Shown in pieces: positions 47,501 to 56,644 of a stretch of DNA of 64,000 nucleotides. How positions within the stretch are numbered: position 1 is the stretch's first letter; the number at the start of each line of letters is the position of its first letter. This DNA is from Bordetella bronchialis. GTDB lineage: Bacteria > Pseudomonadota > Gammaproteobacteria > Burkholderiales > Burkholderiaceae_B. Both the position numbers and the translations under genes were made by a program. The stretch covers positions 3,906,001 to 3,970,000 of the forward strand of contig NZ_CP016170.1 of NCBI RefSeq assembly GCF_001676705.1, read 5' to 3'. A model generated the notes under the pieces. That model searched no databases. It saw only the letters and a list, made by a program, of their open reading frames with translations, and had not been told where the DNA came from.

Positions 47501-47742
47501 CGGCCCGTGGCATCCGCTTGGCGGATCTCGGACGTCTGGCGACGCGTCAGGGTGATCTTCTTGCCCTCGGCGGCCCCGCCATGCGCGCGGCGCAGCGAGT
47601 CGAGCAATTTCGCCTTGTCGCTGTCGGTGACGGCATCGTCCACCGATTTGAGGTCAACACCTGCCGAGCGCAGCTGGTCCAGCAGCACATTGGCAGGCAT
47701 TTTCAGCTCGGTAGCGAACTGGGCGACGGTATTGCTCGACAT
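44581..47742 (-). CDS. infB: Translation initiation factor IF-2
   Basis: 1053-residue GTPase that places fMet-tRNA on the 30S subunit. The IF2 N-domain begins [24 protein letters not shown]; residues about 110-330 are an Ala/Pro/Glu-rich unstructured linker, longer than in E. coli (890 residues in all); a Gly/Arg/Lys-rich stretch precedes the second N-domain. The G domain has GHVDHGKTS at about 562, DTPGHEAF and NKIDK; domains II to IV follow. The ATG at 47742 is chosen over an unsupported 20-residue upstream extension. Core of the rimP-nusA-infB operon. Confidence 0.97.
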   Translation of the reverse strand: MSSNTVAQFATELKMPANVLLDQLRSAGVDLKSVDDAVTDSDKAKLLDSLRRAHGGAAEGKKITLTRRQTSEIRQADATGRSRTIQVEVRKKRVFVKRDPAELAAEAAAARAQAEPAEKPAAPAPATQPVADTAPAVAPAPQAAAEPAATTSGAAASGAPAPAAAAPAATPAPAEAPQPAAPSAEPAEPAPAPAPAAQAAPSVPRTEPAAEPQDAPAQEARATTEPIQPEPEHEAPVAPAAGPAAEPPVEAVPQEPVNTPDIAAVSEKPETESPVASKSPAAPTPASQDIRPRPGTPVPPKPSVSKGPRAGDARRGPPPAASPAQTMSAAQRDEARRQAEAEAAALREMLNRPRKVLRAPEPEQPAPNAALSGTLHKPAAKPGGPVKKDAKPTVGAGGKKTIKTAEVSSTWTDDSARKKPADKPGGGAPTRDGWRAGGKAGGKTGGRGGRNQQSDRRGGVVEQAPQEFIAREVHVPETITVADLAHKMSVKAAEVIKQLMKLGQMVTINQVLDQETAMIVVEELGHKAIAAKLDDPEAFLDETAPEGEDAELLPRAPVVTVMGHVDHGKTSLLDYIRRAKVAAGEAGGITQHIGAYHVETDRGMVTFLDTPGHEAFTAMRARGAKATDIVILVVAADDGVMPQTREAIHHAKAAGVPLVVAVNKIDKPDANPERVKQELVAEEVVPEEYGGDVPFVNVSAKTGAGIDDLLENVLLQAEILELKAPVNAHAKGLVIEARLDKGRGPVATILVQSGTLKRGDVVLAGASFGRVRAMLDENGKQVQSAGPSIPVEIQGLTDVPAAGDELMVLTDERKAREIALFRQGKFRDVKLARQQAAKLESMFDNMGEGTQTLALIVKTDVQGSQEALVAALQKLSTEEVRVQVVHAAVGGISESDVNLAIASNAVVIGFNVRADQSAKKLAEGNGIDLRYYNIIYDAVDEVKAAMSGMLAPEKREEIIGLVEIREIYTVSRVGNIAGCMVLDGVVRRDSQVRLLRNNVVSWTGHLDSLRRFKDDVREVKAGFDCGLTLRGNNDIQVGDQLEVFEIKEIARSL

Positions 47743-47842
47743 TAGGCTTTCTTCCTGTGTACGGCGATATAACAATATGACTAGCGCAATCCAATAAAAC
47801 AAGTTCGAGAAGACCCCTTATGGGGCCCTCTCCGCCTAAATA

Positions 47843-49324
47843 CTATTTTTCCTCGTCGAACCAGTGCGCGCGAGCCCTCATGATGAGCTCGCTGGCCTGG
47901 TTTTCGTCGAGACCCGAGATCTCGGCCAGCTCGTCGGTGGAGAGCTCGGCCAGGTCATCCCGGGTGTGCACCTTGCGCTCGGACAGGCGCGCGGCCAGTT
48001 CGGGCGTCATGCCTTCGAGTTCGAGCAAGTCCTGCGCCGTTTCAAGGCGCTCTTCCTGGGCGATGGCTTCGGTCAGGAGCGCGTTGCGGGCACGGGTGCG
48101 CAACTCGTTGATCGTGTCTTCGTCGAAGGCTTCGATTTCCAGCAATTCCTGCATGGGAACGTAGGCGATTTCTTCCAGCCCCGTGAAGCCCTCGTCGATC
48201 AGGATATCGGCGACTTCTTCGTCCACGTCCAGCTTGCTCATGAAGGTGCCGCGCAAGGCCGAACGTTCGACTTCCTGGCGGTTCTGGCTTTCCTCCGGCG
48301 TCATGATGTTGATCTGCCAGCCGGTCAGCTCGGAAGCCAGGCGGACGTTCTGCCCCTTGGCGCCGATGGCCTTGGGCAGGTTTTCCTCGTCCACCACCAC
48401 GTCCATGGCGTGCTTGTCTTCGTCGACGACGATGGATTCCACATTCGCCGGCGCCAGGGCGCCGATCACGAATTGGGCGGGATCTTCCGACCACAGCACG
48501 ATGTCGACCTGTTCGCCGCCCAGCTCGTTGCGCACGGCGGTGACGCGGGAACCCCGCATGCCGACACACGTGCCGATGGGGTCGATGCGCTTGTCGTAGG
48601 CGATGACGGCGATCTTGGCGCGCACGCCGGGATCGCGCGCAGCGGCCTTGATCTCGAGCAGGCCCTGTTCGATTTCGGGCACTTCGTTCTCGAAGAGCTG
48701 GCGGATGAACTCCGGCGACGTACGCGACAGGATCACCTGCTGGCCGCGGGCCGCGTGGTCGATGCGCAGCACGAAGGCGCGCACGCGGTCCCCGACCCGC
48801 AGGTTTTCCTTGGGGATCATTTCCGAGCGCGGCAGGCGGGCTTCGATCTTGCCGGTTTCAATGATGGCGTCGCCCTTGTCCATGCGCTTGACCGTGCCGG
48901 ACACGATGGTTTCGCCGCGCTCCAGGAAGTCGTTCAGCACCTGCTCGCGCTCCGCGTCGCGGATCTTCTGCAGGATCGCCTGCTTGGCGGCCTGCGCGCC
49001 GATACGGCCGAACTCGATGGGCTCCAGCGGTTCTTCGATGTATTCGCCGACCTGGATGTTGGGGACGAGCTCGCGAGCGTCGGAATACATTTCCTGCTTG
49101 TCCGGTTCCTGCAGGCCCGCTTCGTCGGGAACGACCAGCCAGCGGCGGAAGCCTTCGTGGCCGCCGCTTTCGCGATCGATGGAAACACGGATGTCCGCGT
49201 CTTCCTTGAAGCGCTTTTTCATGGCCGAAGCCAGCGCACTTTCCAGCGCTCCGAACACCACTTCGCGCGACACGTTCTTTTCGCGCGCCAGGGCGTCGAC
49301 CAACAGAAGAATTTCGCGACTCAT
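47843..49324 (-). CDS. nusA: Transcription elongation/termination factor NusA
   Basis: 493-residue RNA-polymerase-binding factor. Order: N-terminal domain ([19 protein letters not shown]), S1 domain (about 135-200), KH1 and KH2 (about 200-345, with [11 protein letters not shown] and [16 protein letters not shown]), then two acidic repeats to the end, as in the 495-residue E. coli protein. It overlaps rimP by four bases. Since NusA acts on hairpin-dependent termination, the terminator-like hairpin in front of rimP could allow autoregulation. Confidence 0.97.
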   Translation of the reverse strand: MSREILLLVDALAREKNVSREVVFGALESALASAMKKRFKEDADIRVSIDRESGGHEGFRRWLVVPDEAGLQEPDKQEMYSDARELVPNIQVGEYIEEPLEPIEFGRIGAQAAKQAILQKIRDAEREQVLNDFLERGETIVSGTVKRMDKGDAIIETGKIEARLPRSEMIPKENLRVGDRVRAFVLRIDHAARGQQVILSRTSPEFIRQLFENEVPEIEQGLLEIKAAARDPGVRAKIAVIAYDKRIDPIGTCVGMRGSRVTAVRNELGGEQVDIVLWSEDPAQFVIGALAPANVESIVVDEDKHAMDVVVDEENLPKAIGAKGQNVRLASELTGWQINIMTPEESQNRQEVERSALRGTFMSKLDVDEEVADILIDEGFTGLEEIAYVPMQELLEIEAFDEDTINELRTRARNALLTEAIAQEERLETAQDLLELEGMTPELAARLSERKVHTRDDLAELSTDELAEISGLDENQASELIMRARAHWFDEEK

Positions 49325-49806
49325 CGCTTTTTGCCCTTGAAATCCAGGACCGGATCCAGCTTGGCGCGCTCGACTTCGTCGAACGTGAAGTTCACCACCT
49401 GAATATCGTCCTTCTTTGCCTCAAATTCCACGCCGAAAACCGCCTTGCCCGGGTCCTGGGCCGGCTCGGCGGCCGCAACCAGTATGCCGGTGAATACCTT
49501 GCGGTTTTCCACGGCCTGACGCAGCCTGACCTCGACCCGTTGGCCGGCGAAACGATGGAAATCGGCCTCGCTGCGCAGCGGGCGATCCACGCCGGGCGAA
49601 CCGACCTCCAATCGCTTGTAATCGATATTCTCGACCTCGTAGACGCGCGACAACTGGCGCGAGACCTGTTCGCAGTCTTCGATGCGCACGCCTTCCGGGC
49701 GGTCTATCGTGACGCGCAATAGGCCAAGCGCCGCCCGTTCGACGTCGACAAGCTCGACGTCCATCCCGGACAGCGCCTCTTGGGTCAATGCGAATAAATC
49801 TGCCAT
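49321..49806 (-). CDS. rimP: Ribosome maturation factor RimP
   Basis: 161-residue factor for 30S assembly (YhbC). The signatures [19 protein letters not shown] and [17 protein letters not shown] followed by [21 protein letters not shown] are clear. First gene of the rimP-nusA-infB-rbfA-truB-typA run; it overlaps nusA by an ATGA junction. The ATG at 49806 has no good Shine-Dalgarno sequence because a terminator-like hairpin and T-run end only seven bases upstream. The start is nevertheless firm from the family ([12 protein letters not shown]). Confidence 0.93.
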   Translation of the reverse strand: MADLFALTQEALSGMDVELVDVERAALGLLRVTIDRPEGVRIEDCEQVSRQLSRVYEVENIDYKRLEVGSPGVDRPLRSEADFHRFAGQRVEVRLRQAVENRKVFTGILVAAAEPAQDPGKAVFGVEFEAKKDDIQVVNFTFDEVERAKLDPVLDFKGKKR

Positions 49807-49813
49807 ATGCTCG

Positions 49814-49842
49814 AAAAAAATGGGCTGTCAGCCCAGCCCATT
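49814..49842 (-). terminator. Leader terminator hairpin directly before rimP
   Basis: On the minus strand AATGGGCTG, a 6-base loop and CAGCCCATT form a perfect 9-bp stem (49842-49819), run into by seven Ts (49820-49814). It has the full form of an intrinsic terminator but ends seven bases before the rimP ATG, in the presumed leader of the operon. It should act as a conditional terminator or as a block on the ribosome site. The 328-base stretch 49807-50134 holds this hairpin and a possible promoter but no gene. Confidence 0.7.
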
Positions 49843-50025
49843 ATTATCACGCGGCAAAGCGCGCTCCAGGCCGGACCCCCAGCCGCGGAACGCGCGCATT
49901 CGCGCCATGTTCGGTTTTGCCGGGGCCCTGCTCCAGGGCCCGCGGGCGCCGCCCCGGGGTGTTCCCCCGGCGTTGCCACACTGTTGCCCCCAGCCGCAGA
50001 GACGCCCACGAAAACCATCGATATT

Positions 50026-50053
50026 ACCATAGAACCGCCAAAATTGCCTGACA
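50026..50053 (-). promoter_or_regulatory. Possible promoter of the rimP-nusA-infB operon
   Basis: On the minus strand TGTCAG (50053-50048) and TATGGT (50031-50026) are 16 bases apart, a modest sigma-70 match; transcription would start near 50019 and give a leader of about 210 bases ending in the hairpin at 49814-49842. Weak evidence. Confidence 0.3.
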
Positions 50054-50134
50054 CGTCCAGGGCTTACGTATTGGGGGCCGGACCTGGCGCGGGCCGCGCC
50101 GGAACCGGCGGAGACGGCCGATACAAGCGCGGGC

Positions 50135-52786
50135 CTAGCGGGACCCGCGCCCGCGGACGCCAATCACGCCCAGGCGGGATTCGTGGGCCGCGGCGCCGCG
50201 AGGTTGCCAATCGTCGCCCCGTCCACCGCCGCCACCGCCGCCGCCCCCACGAGGCCCCTTGGCATTGCCGCCGCCGCGCTTCTTGCCCGGCGCGGCGCCC
50301 TTGCCGGGACGGGCGCGCTGGGGCCCTTTGCCCGGCGCGCCGGCGACGGCCTGCGGACCTTGTCCGCCTGGCCCCTGGCCACCGGTCCGGACGGCATTGG
50401 CGCCCCCCGGCTTGCCCTTGCGCGGCGACTTGCCGCGCGGCACGTGCTGCCCGCCCGGCTGGCCCTGCCCCTGTCCTTGACCTTGACCTTGCCCCGGCGC
50501 GGCGCGCTTGCCGGGCCCGCGCCGCTGGCCCTGGCCCTTGCCGCCCTTGCCCGGGCCGTCGTTGCCCAGGGGATGGCCGTTGGCATATCCGCCGGTGATC
50601 AGCAGGCCGGTACCGAAGGGATCGGAGGGATACGACATACCGCCCGCGCCGCCCTTGCCGGGGCGGCCGCCTTGCAGTTTGCCGCGGCGCCCGATGCGCG
50701 CCCCATTCATGCCGTTGTTCTGCAGCGTGCCGAAGCCCGGGGGCAGCGCGCTATCGTGCGACTGCGGCTGCTTCGGACGGCGTCCGCCGTCGTCATCGTC
50801 GCGCAGCAGGCCCAGCTGGACCATCAACGCGGTGACCAGGTTCGGATCCAGCTCTTCCCAGCGGCCGCGCCGCAGATTGCGCGGCAGGACGATATCGCCG
50901 AACCGCGTGCGGATCAGGCGGCTGACCGTGACGCCGATCGCCTCGAACATGCGCCGCACCTCGCGGTTGCGTCCTTCCTGCAGCGTGACGCGGTACCAGC
51001 GGTTGCTGCCTTCGCCGCCCAGGTAATCCAGCGCGCCGAAGGCCGCCTTGCCGTCTTCCAGCTCGATGCCTTCCACCAGCGACGTGCGCTGGGCGGCGTC
51101 CATTTCACCCAACACGCGTACGGCGTATTCGCGCTCGGTGCCGTACCGCGGGTGCATGATGCGGTTGGCCATATCGCCCGAAGTGGTGAAGATCAGCAGC
51201 CCTTCGGTGTTCAGGTCGAGACGGCCGACCGACAGCCACTTGCCGGTGCGCAGTTTGGGCAGGCGCGCGAATACACTGGCGCGGCCGCCGGGATCGTCAT
51301 GGCTGACGATCTCGCCGGCGGGCTTGTGGTACAGGATGACGCGCGGCGGCTTGCGTGTATTCACGCGCGTGATGAGCTTGCCATTGACCCGCACCTGGTC
51401 GCCTCCGGCGACCCGCTGGCCGATGTGCGCCGGCTCGCCGTTGACGGAAACCCGGCCGGCGATGATCAACTCTTCCATTTCGCGGCGCGAACCGATGCCC
51501 GCGTCCGCCAGCACCTTGTGCAGCTTGGGCATCACCGCCTCGCTGTTCAGGTACTTGTTCAGGCGCTGCTCCATGCGCGCCGTCTTTTCCAGATAGGCGA
51601 GCGCCTGTTCGGCTTCGCGCTCCCCGCCGGGGGACATGGCCTCGGGGTCGATCGCCGGCGCGTTTTGCGGCGCCGCGCCTTGCGCACCGGCTTCGGCGGG
51701 CGTGGCGCCTTCGGCGCCCGTCACGGCGTCGCCGCGACGGCGGCGGAACGGCGTCCGCAACTTGCGGCCGCGGCCACGATTTCCGGATGCGGGAGCCTCG
51801 CCGTCCGCGGAGACGGCCGCTTCGCCGCCGGCACGGGAGGCGTCCTGGTCCGGGGCGACATCCAGGCCGCGTTGGCCCTGTGCCTGGACACGTTCGTCCT
51901 GCGGCTGGACGTCCCCAGGCGCCGCGCCGGCTGCAAGGTGATCCGCCAGCGCGGTCTCGGCCGGCAGGGCGGCCCGGGTGCCCCGGGTCCGGCCGCGCGG
52001 GCCCGCCGCGCGAGCCGGACGGGCCTGGGCGGGCTGGCCGGCGGCATCGCCCGCATCGCGGGAGGGCTCGGACACGCCAGCGGCTTCCATGGCCTTGCCG
52101 GTAACGGCAGGCGCGCCGCCGGCATCCGCCGCGGCCCGACCGTACGGCATGCCGCCGGTGTGGCCTTCATCATTGGAACCGGCGGCGGAACCCGCGGACG
52201 CGTCCGCACCAACCATGGCGGTTTCAGGCGTTTCCGCCGATTTACGCTTGCGCGCGCGCTTCACGGGCGCGGCCGGCGTCGATGCGTCAGGGGGCGCCGC
52301 GTCTTGCATGGCCGGCAGCTGCGCCGGCGCGGCAGCCGCGCCCTGCCCCTCGAGCCCCAGCGGCAAGGCGCCCTGCGCCTGCGCCCGCGGCGTGCGCGGC
52401 TTGCGCGCACGGGCGCGCGGCGACGGGGCGTCGCCCGGCATCGCTTCCGCCGCCACGGCCGGGGCCGTGTCCGTGGCCATTACGTGCGACGCGGAAGGCG
52501 CGCCAGCCGCCGGAATAGTGGCCTCGGTACGCGGATCGACCGCCTGCGCGGAGGCTGGCGTGCCGGATTGCGCGTCAGCCGACGACGCGGCGGCCGACGA
52601 CGCGGCGGCCTCGGCCTTGGCGCGGGGCTGGCGCTTGGCGCGCGGACGCGGCGCCGGCTTGCCGCCGCCCTCGTCCGCCGCCGGCGCGGGAGAATCGACG
52701 CGCGACACCCCTGCCGTTTCACGCGGTTCCATGACATCGTCCTGCACGTTCTTATTGATACTCACTGGGACTACTCCAGAATTCAT
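50135..52786 (-). CDS. rluB: 23S rRNA pseudouridine synthase (RluB type) with long disordered extensions
   Basis: 883-residue protein in which only residues about 415-665 are the RluB/RsuA-family enzyme: an S4 domain ([20 protein letters not shown], about 421-440) and the catalytic domain with D524 in [11 protein letters not shown]. Residues 1-400 are Ala/Pro/Arg/Gly-rich low complexity, and 665-883 a Gly/Lys/Gln/Arg-rich tail likely to bind RNA. RluB modifies 23S rRNA near position 2605. The ATG at 52786 overlaps the scpB stop (ATGA). An internal start is possible, but the frame stays open and GC-rich throughout. Confidence 0.88.
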   Translation of the reverse strand: MNSGVVPVSINKNVQDDVMEPRETAGVSRVDSPAPAADEGGGKPAPRPRAKRQPRAKAEAAASSAAASSADAQSGTPASAQAVDPRTEATIPAAGAPSASHVMATDTAPAVAAEAMPGDAPSPRARARKPRTPRAQAQGALPLGLEGQGAAAAPAQLPAMQDAAPPDASTPAAPVKRARKRKSAETPETAMVGADASAGSAAGSNDEGHTGGMPYGRAAADAGGAPAVTGKAMEAAGVSEPSRDAGDAAGQPAQARPARAAGPRGRTRGTRAALPAETALADHLAAGAAPGDVQPQDERVQAQGQRGLDVAPDQDASRAGGEAAVSADGEAPASGNRGRGRKLRTPFRRRRGDAVTGAEGATPAEAGAQGAAPQNAPAIDPEAMSPGGEREAEQALAYLEKTARMEQRLNKYLNSEAVMPKLHKVLADAGIGSRREMEELIIAGRVSVNGEPAHIGQRVAGGDQVRVNGKLITRVNTRKPPRVILYHKPAGEIVSHDDPGGRASVFARLPKLRTGKWLSVGRLDLNTEGLLIFTTSGDMANRIMHPRYGTEREYAVRVLGEMDAAQRTSLVEGIELEDGKAAFGALDYLGGEGSNRWYRVTLQEGRNREVRRMFEAIGVTVSRLIRTRFGDIVLPRNLRRGRWEELDPNLVTALMVQLGLLRDDDDGGRRPKQPQSHDSALPPGFGTLQNNGMNGARIGRRGKLQGGRPGKGGAGGMSYPSDPFGTGLLITGGYANGHPLGNDGPGKGGKGQGQRRGPGKRAAPGQGQGQGQGQGQPGGQHVPRGKSPRKGKPGGANAVRTGGQGPGGQGPQAVAGAPGKGPQRARPGKGAAPGKKRGGGNAKGPRGGGGGGGGGRGDDWQPRGAAAHESRLGVIGVRGRGSR

Positions 52787-54054
52787 TCTTTACGAGGCGC
52801 GCCGGGCGCGTCTTCTTCATCGTCGTTATCGGTTTGTCCGGGTACCTCGGGCGTCTCGCCCGGTGCGGGCGGCGCGATCTCCGGTGCTGGCTCCGCCGGA
52901 TCGATTTCGGGCGTCCCGCCCGGCGGCTCGATCTCGGGATGCTGCCCGGGCGGGCTGATTTCAGGGCGATGACCACCGGGTTCGATGGTGTCGCGCCGGG
53001 GCGCCGGGATCTCCGGCTTTTCAGGGGTGGGGCCGGTCGCGGCCTGGATCCCACCCTGGGGCGTATCCAGCGCGTCGACCGCGTCGCGGACCGCCGGATC
53101 CGTCGGATCGCCCGCTTCGGTTTCGGCTTCGGCTTCGGTTTCCGCACCAGTTCCAGTACCGCTGAGTTCCGTCTCGCCGGGCTCGGCATCGGCGGCCTGC
53201 GCGCCATCGACCTGCCCGTCGGCATCCGGATCGGAAGCCGCGGCGTCGGTGTCGTGGGCTTGGACATCCGCCCCGTCCACATGGTTCTCGGCTTCAGCGG
53301 TCCTGAGGAGCTGGATTTCGGCGGGCACGCCGTCGATACCGGCCGCGATGCCATTGGCCACCTGCCCGCCCTGCGCTTCGGCGCCCGCGCCGTCACCCTG
53401 CCCATCGGCAGCGGCGTCAGCTGTCTGCACCGGGTCGCTGCCGTCCACGTCCCCTTCCGGTTGGCCGCCATCCGCGCCGGCGCCGCCGCCCGTCAGATCC
53501 AGTCCCTCCAGCGCCGCCATCGCTCCGCCCGCTTCCAGCGGCGGCAGCTCATCGAGCGCACGCAAGCCCAGATCGTCGAGAAACTGCCGCGTCGTGCCGA
53601 ACAAGGCGGGACGGCCCGGGGCGTCGCGATGGCCGATGACTTCGATCCAGCCGCGGTCCTCCAGCGTCTTGACGATCTGCGAGGAGACCGTGACACCGCG
53701 GATATCTTCGATGTCGCCGCGCGTGACGGGCTGGCGCCACGCCACGATGGCCAAGGTTTCCAGTACCGCGCGCGAATACTTCGGCGGTTTTTCCGGATTC
53801 AGCCGTTCCAGATAACGCTGCATGGAAGGACGGCTCTGGAAACGCCAGCCTCCGGCCAGCGACACCAGCTCCAGGCCACGATCCTGCCACGCCGCCTGCA
53901 AGCCCTGGAGCAGCGTGTCCAGACGATCATTGTCGATATCGTCGTCATCCGAAAACAATTTGCGCAGTTCGGCGCGCGGCATGGGCTGCGGCGCACAGAG
54001 CAGTGCCGTTTCGATCACCAGTATTGCCTCGCTATCGTTCATCGATATGTTCAA
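52783..54054 (-). CDS. scpB: Segregation and condensation protein ScpB with acidic C-terminal extension
   Basis: 423-residue kleisin-associated subunit of the SMC-ScpAB condensin. The winged-helix core (about 1-190) includes [22 protein letters not shown] followed by [10 protein letters not shown], and [18 protein letters not shown]. After about residue 190 the chain is Asp/Glu/Gly/Ala-rich, then Pro/Glu-rich repeats; ordinary ScpB proteins are about 180-250 residues. It overlaps rluB by four bases. The ATG at 54054 is used; M5 (MNDSEAILV) is equally possible. scpA is not in the window. Confidence 0.92.
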   Translation of the reverse strand: MNISMNDSEAILVIETALLCAPQPMPRAELRKLFSDDDDIDNDRLDTLLQGLQAAWQDRGLELVSLAGGWRFQSRPSMQRYLERLNPEKPPKYSRAVLETLAIVAWRQPVTRGDIEDIRGVTVSSQIVKTLEDRGWIEVIGHRDAPGRPALFGTTRQFLDDLGLRALDELPPLEAGGAMAALEGLDLTGGGAGADGGQPEGDVDGSDPVQTADAAADGQGDGAGAEAQGGQVANGIAAGIDGVPAEIQLLRTAEAENHVDGADVQAHDTDAAASDPDADGQVDGAQAADAEPGETELSGTGTGAETEAEAETEAGDPTDPAVRDAVDALDTPQGGIQAATGPTPEKPEIPAPRRDTIEPGGHRPEISPPGQHPEIEPPGGTPEIDPAEPAPEIAPPAPGETPEVPGQTDNDDEEDAPGAPRKE

Positions 54055-54081
54055 TTTCTCGTGGGAAGTGATGCCTTCGAC

Positions 54082-54110
54082 TTGCCAAGGCTGAAAAACT
54101 GAAGTAATAT
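54082..54110 (+). promoter_or_regulatory. Promoter of tRNA-fMet
   Basis: TTGCCA (54082-54087), 17-base spacer, TAATAT (54105-54110), with the mature tRNA starting 14 bases after the -10 box: a very good sigma-70 fit in exactly the expected place. Confidence 0.7.
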
Positions 54111-54123
54111 TTCTTTCTCCAGA

Positions 54124-54200
<77 letters not shown>

Positions 54201-54215
54201 AACAGCATGCAGATC

Positions 54216-54244
54216 AGGCTTGGCGAATTCGCCAAGCCTTTTTT
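54216..54244 (+). terminator. Intrinsic terminator of tRNA-fMet
   Basis: AGGCTTGGCG, AATT, CGCCAAGCCT: a perfect 10-bp stem followed by six Ts (54239-54244), 15 bases after the tRNA. Confidence 0.9.
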
Positions 54245-55016
54245 GTTTTGCGGCGGCTGTACGTGACGAAGACAGCGGCGACAAAGACAGCAGCGGCAAA
54301 GACAGCGGCGATACGGACGAGGTCGACGACGACAAAGGCAGCGCGGCCAAAGACCGCGACACGCGCGCCAGCGCCGCGCGCCCGATCTTGGCTCCTGCCC
54401 CTGCCCCATAGACGCCTGGCCGTCCAAAGCCATCGCCATCGCCATCGCCATCGCCATCGCGCCGATCGGCATCCGCATCGCATCGATCGCGATAAGCCAT
54501 CGCGGTTTTCCGGCTCGCCATGCGCGAGATGCCCTGCCATACGGCGCACGCCGTCACGACACCCACACGCGCCTGTGCGAAAGCAGCCGCGGACCGCGGC
54601 TTGGAACAGAAAATCGCTTGCAAATAAACCTCGGCCTATAAGGCTGGTTTGCGATACCCATGCGGCGCCGAGGCATGCTTGAGCAACCACGAACCGCGAA
54701 TGCCGAAAAGGAACGATATGGCAATGGACGACAGGCGGACAGTATCCGCGCACCCCTGGTCTGGCTGGGGATACCCGGCGCGGCGCCGATGAATATTGAA
54801 CTGAGCCGTCCGGCATTACCCCGGATTATCGGAGCGTCTTTTTATTGCCGTTCTACCTGCGCGTCGACGGAAAAAGATGGAAGCGGGCTGCGAAATGCGC
54901 GAACCACCATGCGAACCACCTGAAACGGCCTATCCGGGGCATGCCCTTTGTCTGGCCGCCCGTAATCAAGCCGAACCGCCTGCAGGAACCTACAAATTAT
55001 ACCCACATTAACGGTT
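54245..55016. other. Gene-poor stretch of about 770 bases
   Basis: No recognisable gene. 54260-54400 is a low-complexity GA-rich tract whose frames give Asp/Ser/Lys or Thr/Ala strings. A hexamer repeat lies at 54429-54458. At 54718-54792 is a 24-codon frame (MAMDDRRTVSAHPWSGWGYP then four residues) with AAGGAACG before its ATG, whose stop overlaps (ATGA) the start of a 44-codon frame at 54789-54923 (MNIELSRPALPRIIGASFYC...). I cannot say whether these are translated. A promoter was not identified. Confidence 0.4.
54429..54458 (+). repeat. Hexanucleotide repeat (GCCATC x5)
   Basis: Five exact tandem copies of GCCATC inside the gene-poor stretch. Being six bases long, copy changes would not shift any frame. 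Confidence 0.85.
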
Positions 55017-56060
55017 TCATAGGGAGAAAAATCCCGGCCCCAGATGGTGTCGCACCCGCCTGTCCAGCTGTGCCGCGTCGATCCCGCGAGCGATGAAGAC
55101 CAGCCTGGGCTCCGCGTCGTCGCCGGGCCATGCCCGCAGCGGCACGACGGGGTAAAGCTGGTCGTGCACGCCGTGCACGGCGCTCGGCGCGCCGTCGCCC
55201 TCGAAACGGACCAGGCCTTTCATGCGCAACAGCGACGCGCCGAGTTCCGCTTGCAGCGCCGACATCCCGCGCACGAAGCGCGCGCGGGGGACGGTGGGCG
55301 GCAGGATCAGCGTGGCCACGGCCACGTCGTGGGATGCCCGACCCGCCAGGCCGGCGCCTCGTCCGTTGGTCGCATACCCCCCCAGCCAGGGCGTACCCGC
55401 CGGCGCCACCCCGCGCCGCCCGCGGTATAGCGTTTCGGCCAGCAAGCCGGCGGGCAAGGGGCCGTCCCGGTCCAGGACATGCAGCCCCGCGATCGGATTG
55501 ATGCCCGCGATCGCCACGCGCGCGCCTTCGAGTTCGCTGGCGGACGCCAGGTCGGCCTTGCTGACGGCGACTTCGTCGGCCAGGGCCAATTGCTGGACGG
55601 CCTCCGGCTCGGTCGCGATCTGCCCCGCCACGCGCTGCGCATCCGCGACGGCGATGGTGCCGTCATAGACGTAGCGCTCCGCCAGGAAGGGTTCGTGACG
55701 CAGCGTGAACAGGATGGGCGCGGGACTGGCCAGCCCGCTGGTCTCGACCAGGACATGCCGGAAGGGCTGGATCGCGCGACGGACCGCCAGCAGGAAAAGG
55801 TCGCGCAGCGTGTCGGCCACGCCGCCGCGCACCATGCAGCAGATGCAACCGCCCTCCACCACGCGCACGGTATCGCTGACGTGGCGCACCAGATGGTGGT
55901 CGACGCCGATCTGGCCGAACTCATTGATGACCACGGCCGAGCGCGCGAAGCGCGGCTCGCGCACCATGCGGTTGAGCAAGGTGGTCTTGCCGCTGCCCAG
56001 GAAGCCCGTCAGGACCGTGACGCCGATGCGGGCGTCCGCGGAGGTGCCGGATGCCGTCAA
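55017..56060 (-). CDS. CobW/G3E-family GTPase (metal-binding)
   Basis: 347-residue COG0523 GTPase. P-loop GFLGSGKTT near residue 16, the metal-binding CxCC motif EGGCICCMV near 74, ETSGLASPAP (Walker B region), SKAD as the G4 element and a CobW_C domain at the end. Such proteins carry zinc, cobalt or iron to client enzymes or act in nitrile hydratase and cobalamin activation. No ATG is available; the TTG at 56060 overlaps the RidA stop, so the two are likely coupled, but the start is uncertain. No Zur-type site was noticed. Confidence 0.83.
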   Translation of the reverse strand: MTASGTSADARIGVTVLTGFLGSGKTTLLNRMVREPRFARSAVVINEFGQIGVDHHLVRHVSDTVRVVEGGCICCMVRGGVADTLRDLFLLAVRRAIQPFRHVLVETSGLASPAPILFTLRHEPFLAERYVYDGTIAVADAQRVAGQIATEPEAVQQLALADEVAVSKADLASASELEGARVAIAGINPIAGLHVLDRDGPLPAGLLAETLYRGRRGVAPAGTPWLGGYATNGRGAGLAGRASHDVAVATLILPPTVPRARFVRGMSALQAELGASLLRMKGLVRFEGDGAPSAVHGVHDQLYPVVPLRAWPGDDAEPRLVFIARGIDAAQLDRRVRHHLGPGFFSL

Positions 56061-56437
56061 GGGCAGACCGCGACCGCATTCAGCTCGATCAGCGCGCCGT
56101 AGTGCAGCGCGGTGGTCGGCACGACCGTACGGGCCGGGCGCGCGCTGCCCATGACGGCTTCGTACACGGCATTCACCTGGCCCCACAGCGATACGTCGGG
56201 AATGAAGATCTGCACGCTGACCAGGTGCTCCATCGTGGTGCCCGCGGCATCCAGGATGGCGCGCAGGTTCTCCAGGCACTGCCGGGCCTGGGCGGCGATG
56301 CCATCGGGCATGACGCGTTGCGCGCCGGGCGGAAAAGGCAGCTGCCCCGACACGAATACAAAACCGTTGGCCTTGATGGCTTGCGAGTAGTGGCCCGCGG
56401 GCAGCGGCGCGCCCGTGGTTTCGATACGTTCGATCAT
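56057..56437 (-). CDS. RidA family enamine/imine deaminase
   Basis: 126-residue Rid/YER057c/UK114 protein that hydrolyses reactive 2-aminoacrylate-type enamines. The segments GHYSQAI, FVSGQLPFPPG and PARTVVPT (with the key arginine) and the ending GALIELNAVAV are typical. The ATG at 56437 (MIERIETTGAPLPAGHYSQA) fits the family better than an ATG at 56461, which would add eight residues; neither has a clear ribosome site. It lies upstream of and overlaps the CobW-type gene. Confidence 0.88.
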   Translation of the reverse strand: MIERIETTGAPLPAGHYSQAIKANGFVFVSGQLPFPPGAQRVMPDGIAAQARQCLENLRAILDAAGTTMEHLVSVQIFIPDVSLWGQVNAVYEAVMGSARPARTVVPTTALHYGALIELNAVAVCP

Positions 56438-56542
56438 GGTCGATGGATGGTCCGGATGCATGAAGGCGAACGGCCATCATACCGGCTTCGACCGGCCCGG
56501 GGCAGCCGGCCCGCGACGGTTCCGCCATCGCGATCCGAGATG

Positions 56543-56562
56543 GTGGTTTTCCGAAAAACCAC
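56543..56562. promoter_or_regulatory. Inverted repeat upstream of the ABC-transporter operon
   Basis: GTGGTTTT, CCGA, AAAACCAC: a perfect 8-bp inverted repeat in the divergent gap between RidA and the binding-protein gene, about 80 bases before the latter. It could be an operator or an RNA hairpin. The binder is unknown; the LysR protein at the other end of the operon is one candidate. Confidence 0.35.
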
Positions 56563-56644
56563 GCCGGGGCCATGCCGCAACATGCATCATTACTCGCCGT
56601 CGATGCCCAGGCACCGGCGAGAAGAAACCAAGAAGGAGACAACC

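Noticed and set aside
44551-47745. 1064-codon open frame on the plus strand across infB
   Set aside because: Antisense shadow of a GC-rich gene; no recognisable domain, and the Gly/Arg-rich end mirrors the Ala/Pro linker of IF-2.
50183-52972. 929-codon plus-strand frame across rluB
   Set aside because: Arg/Gly/Ala-rich shadow of the low-complexity regions of RluB; no domain.
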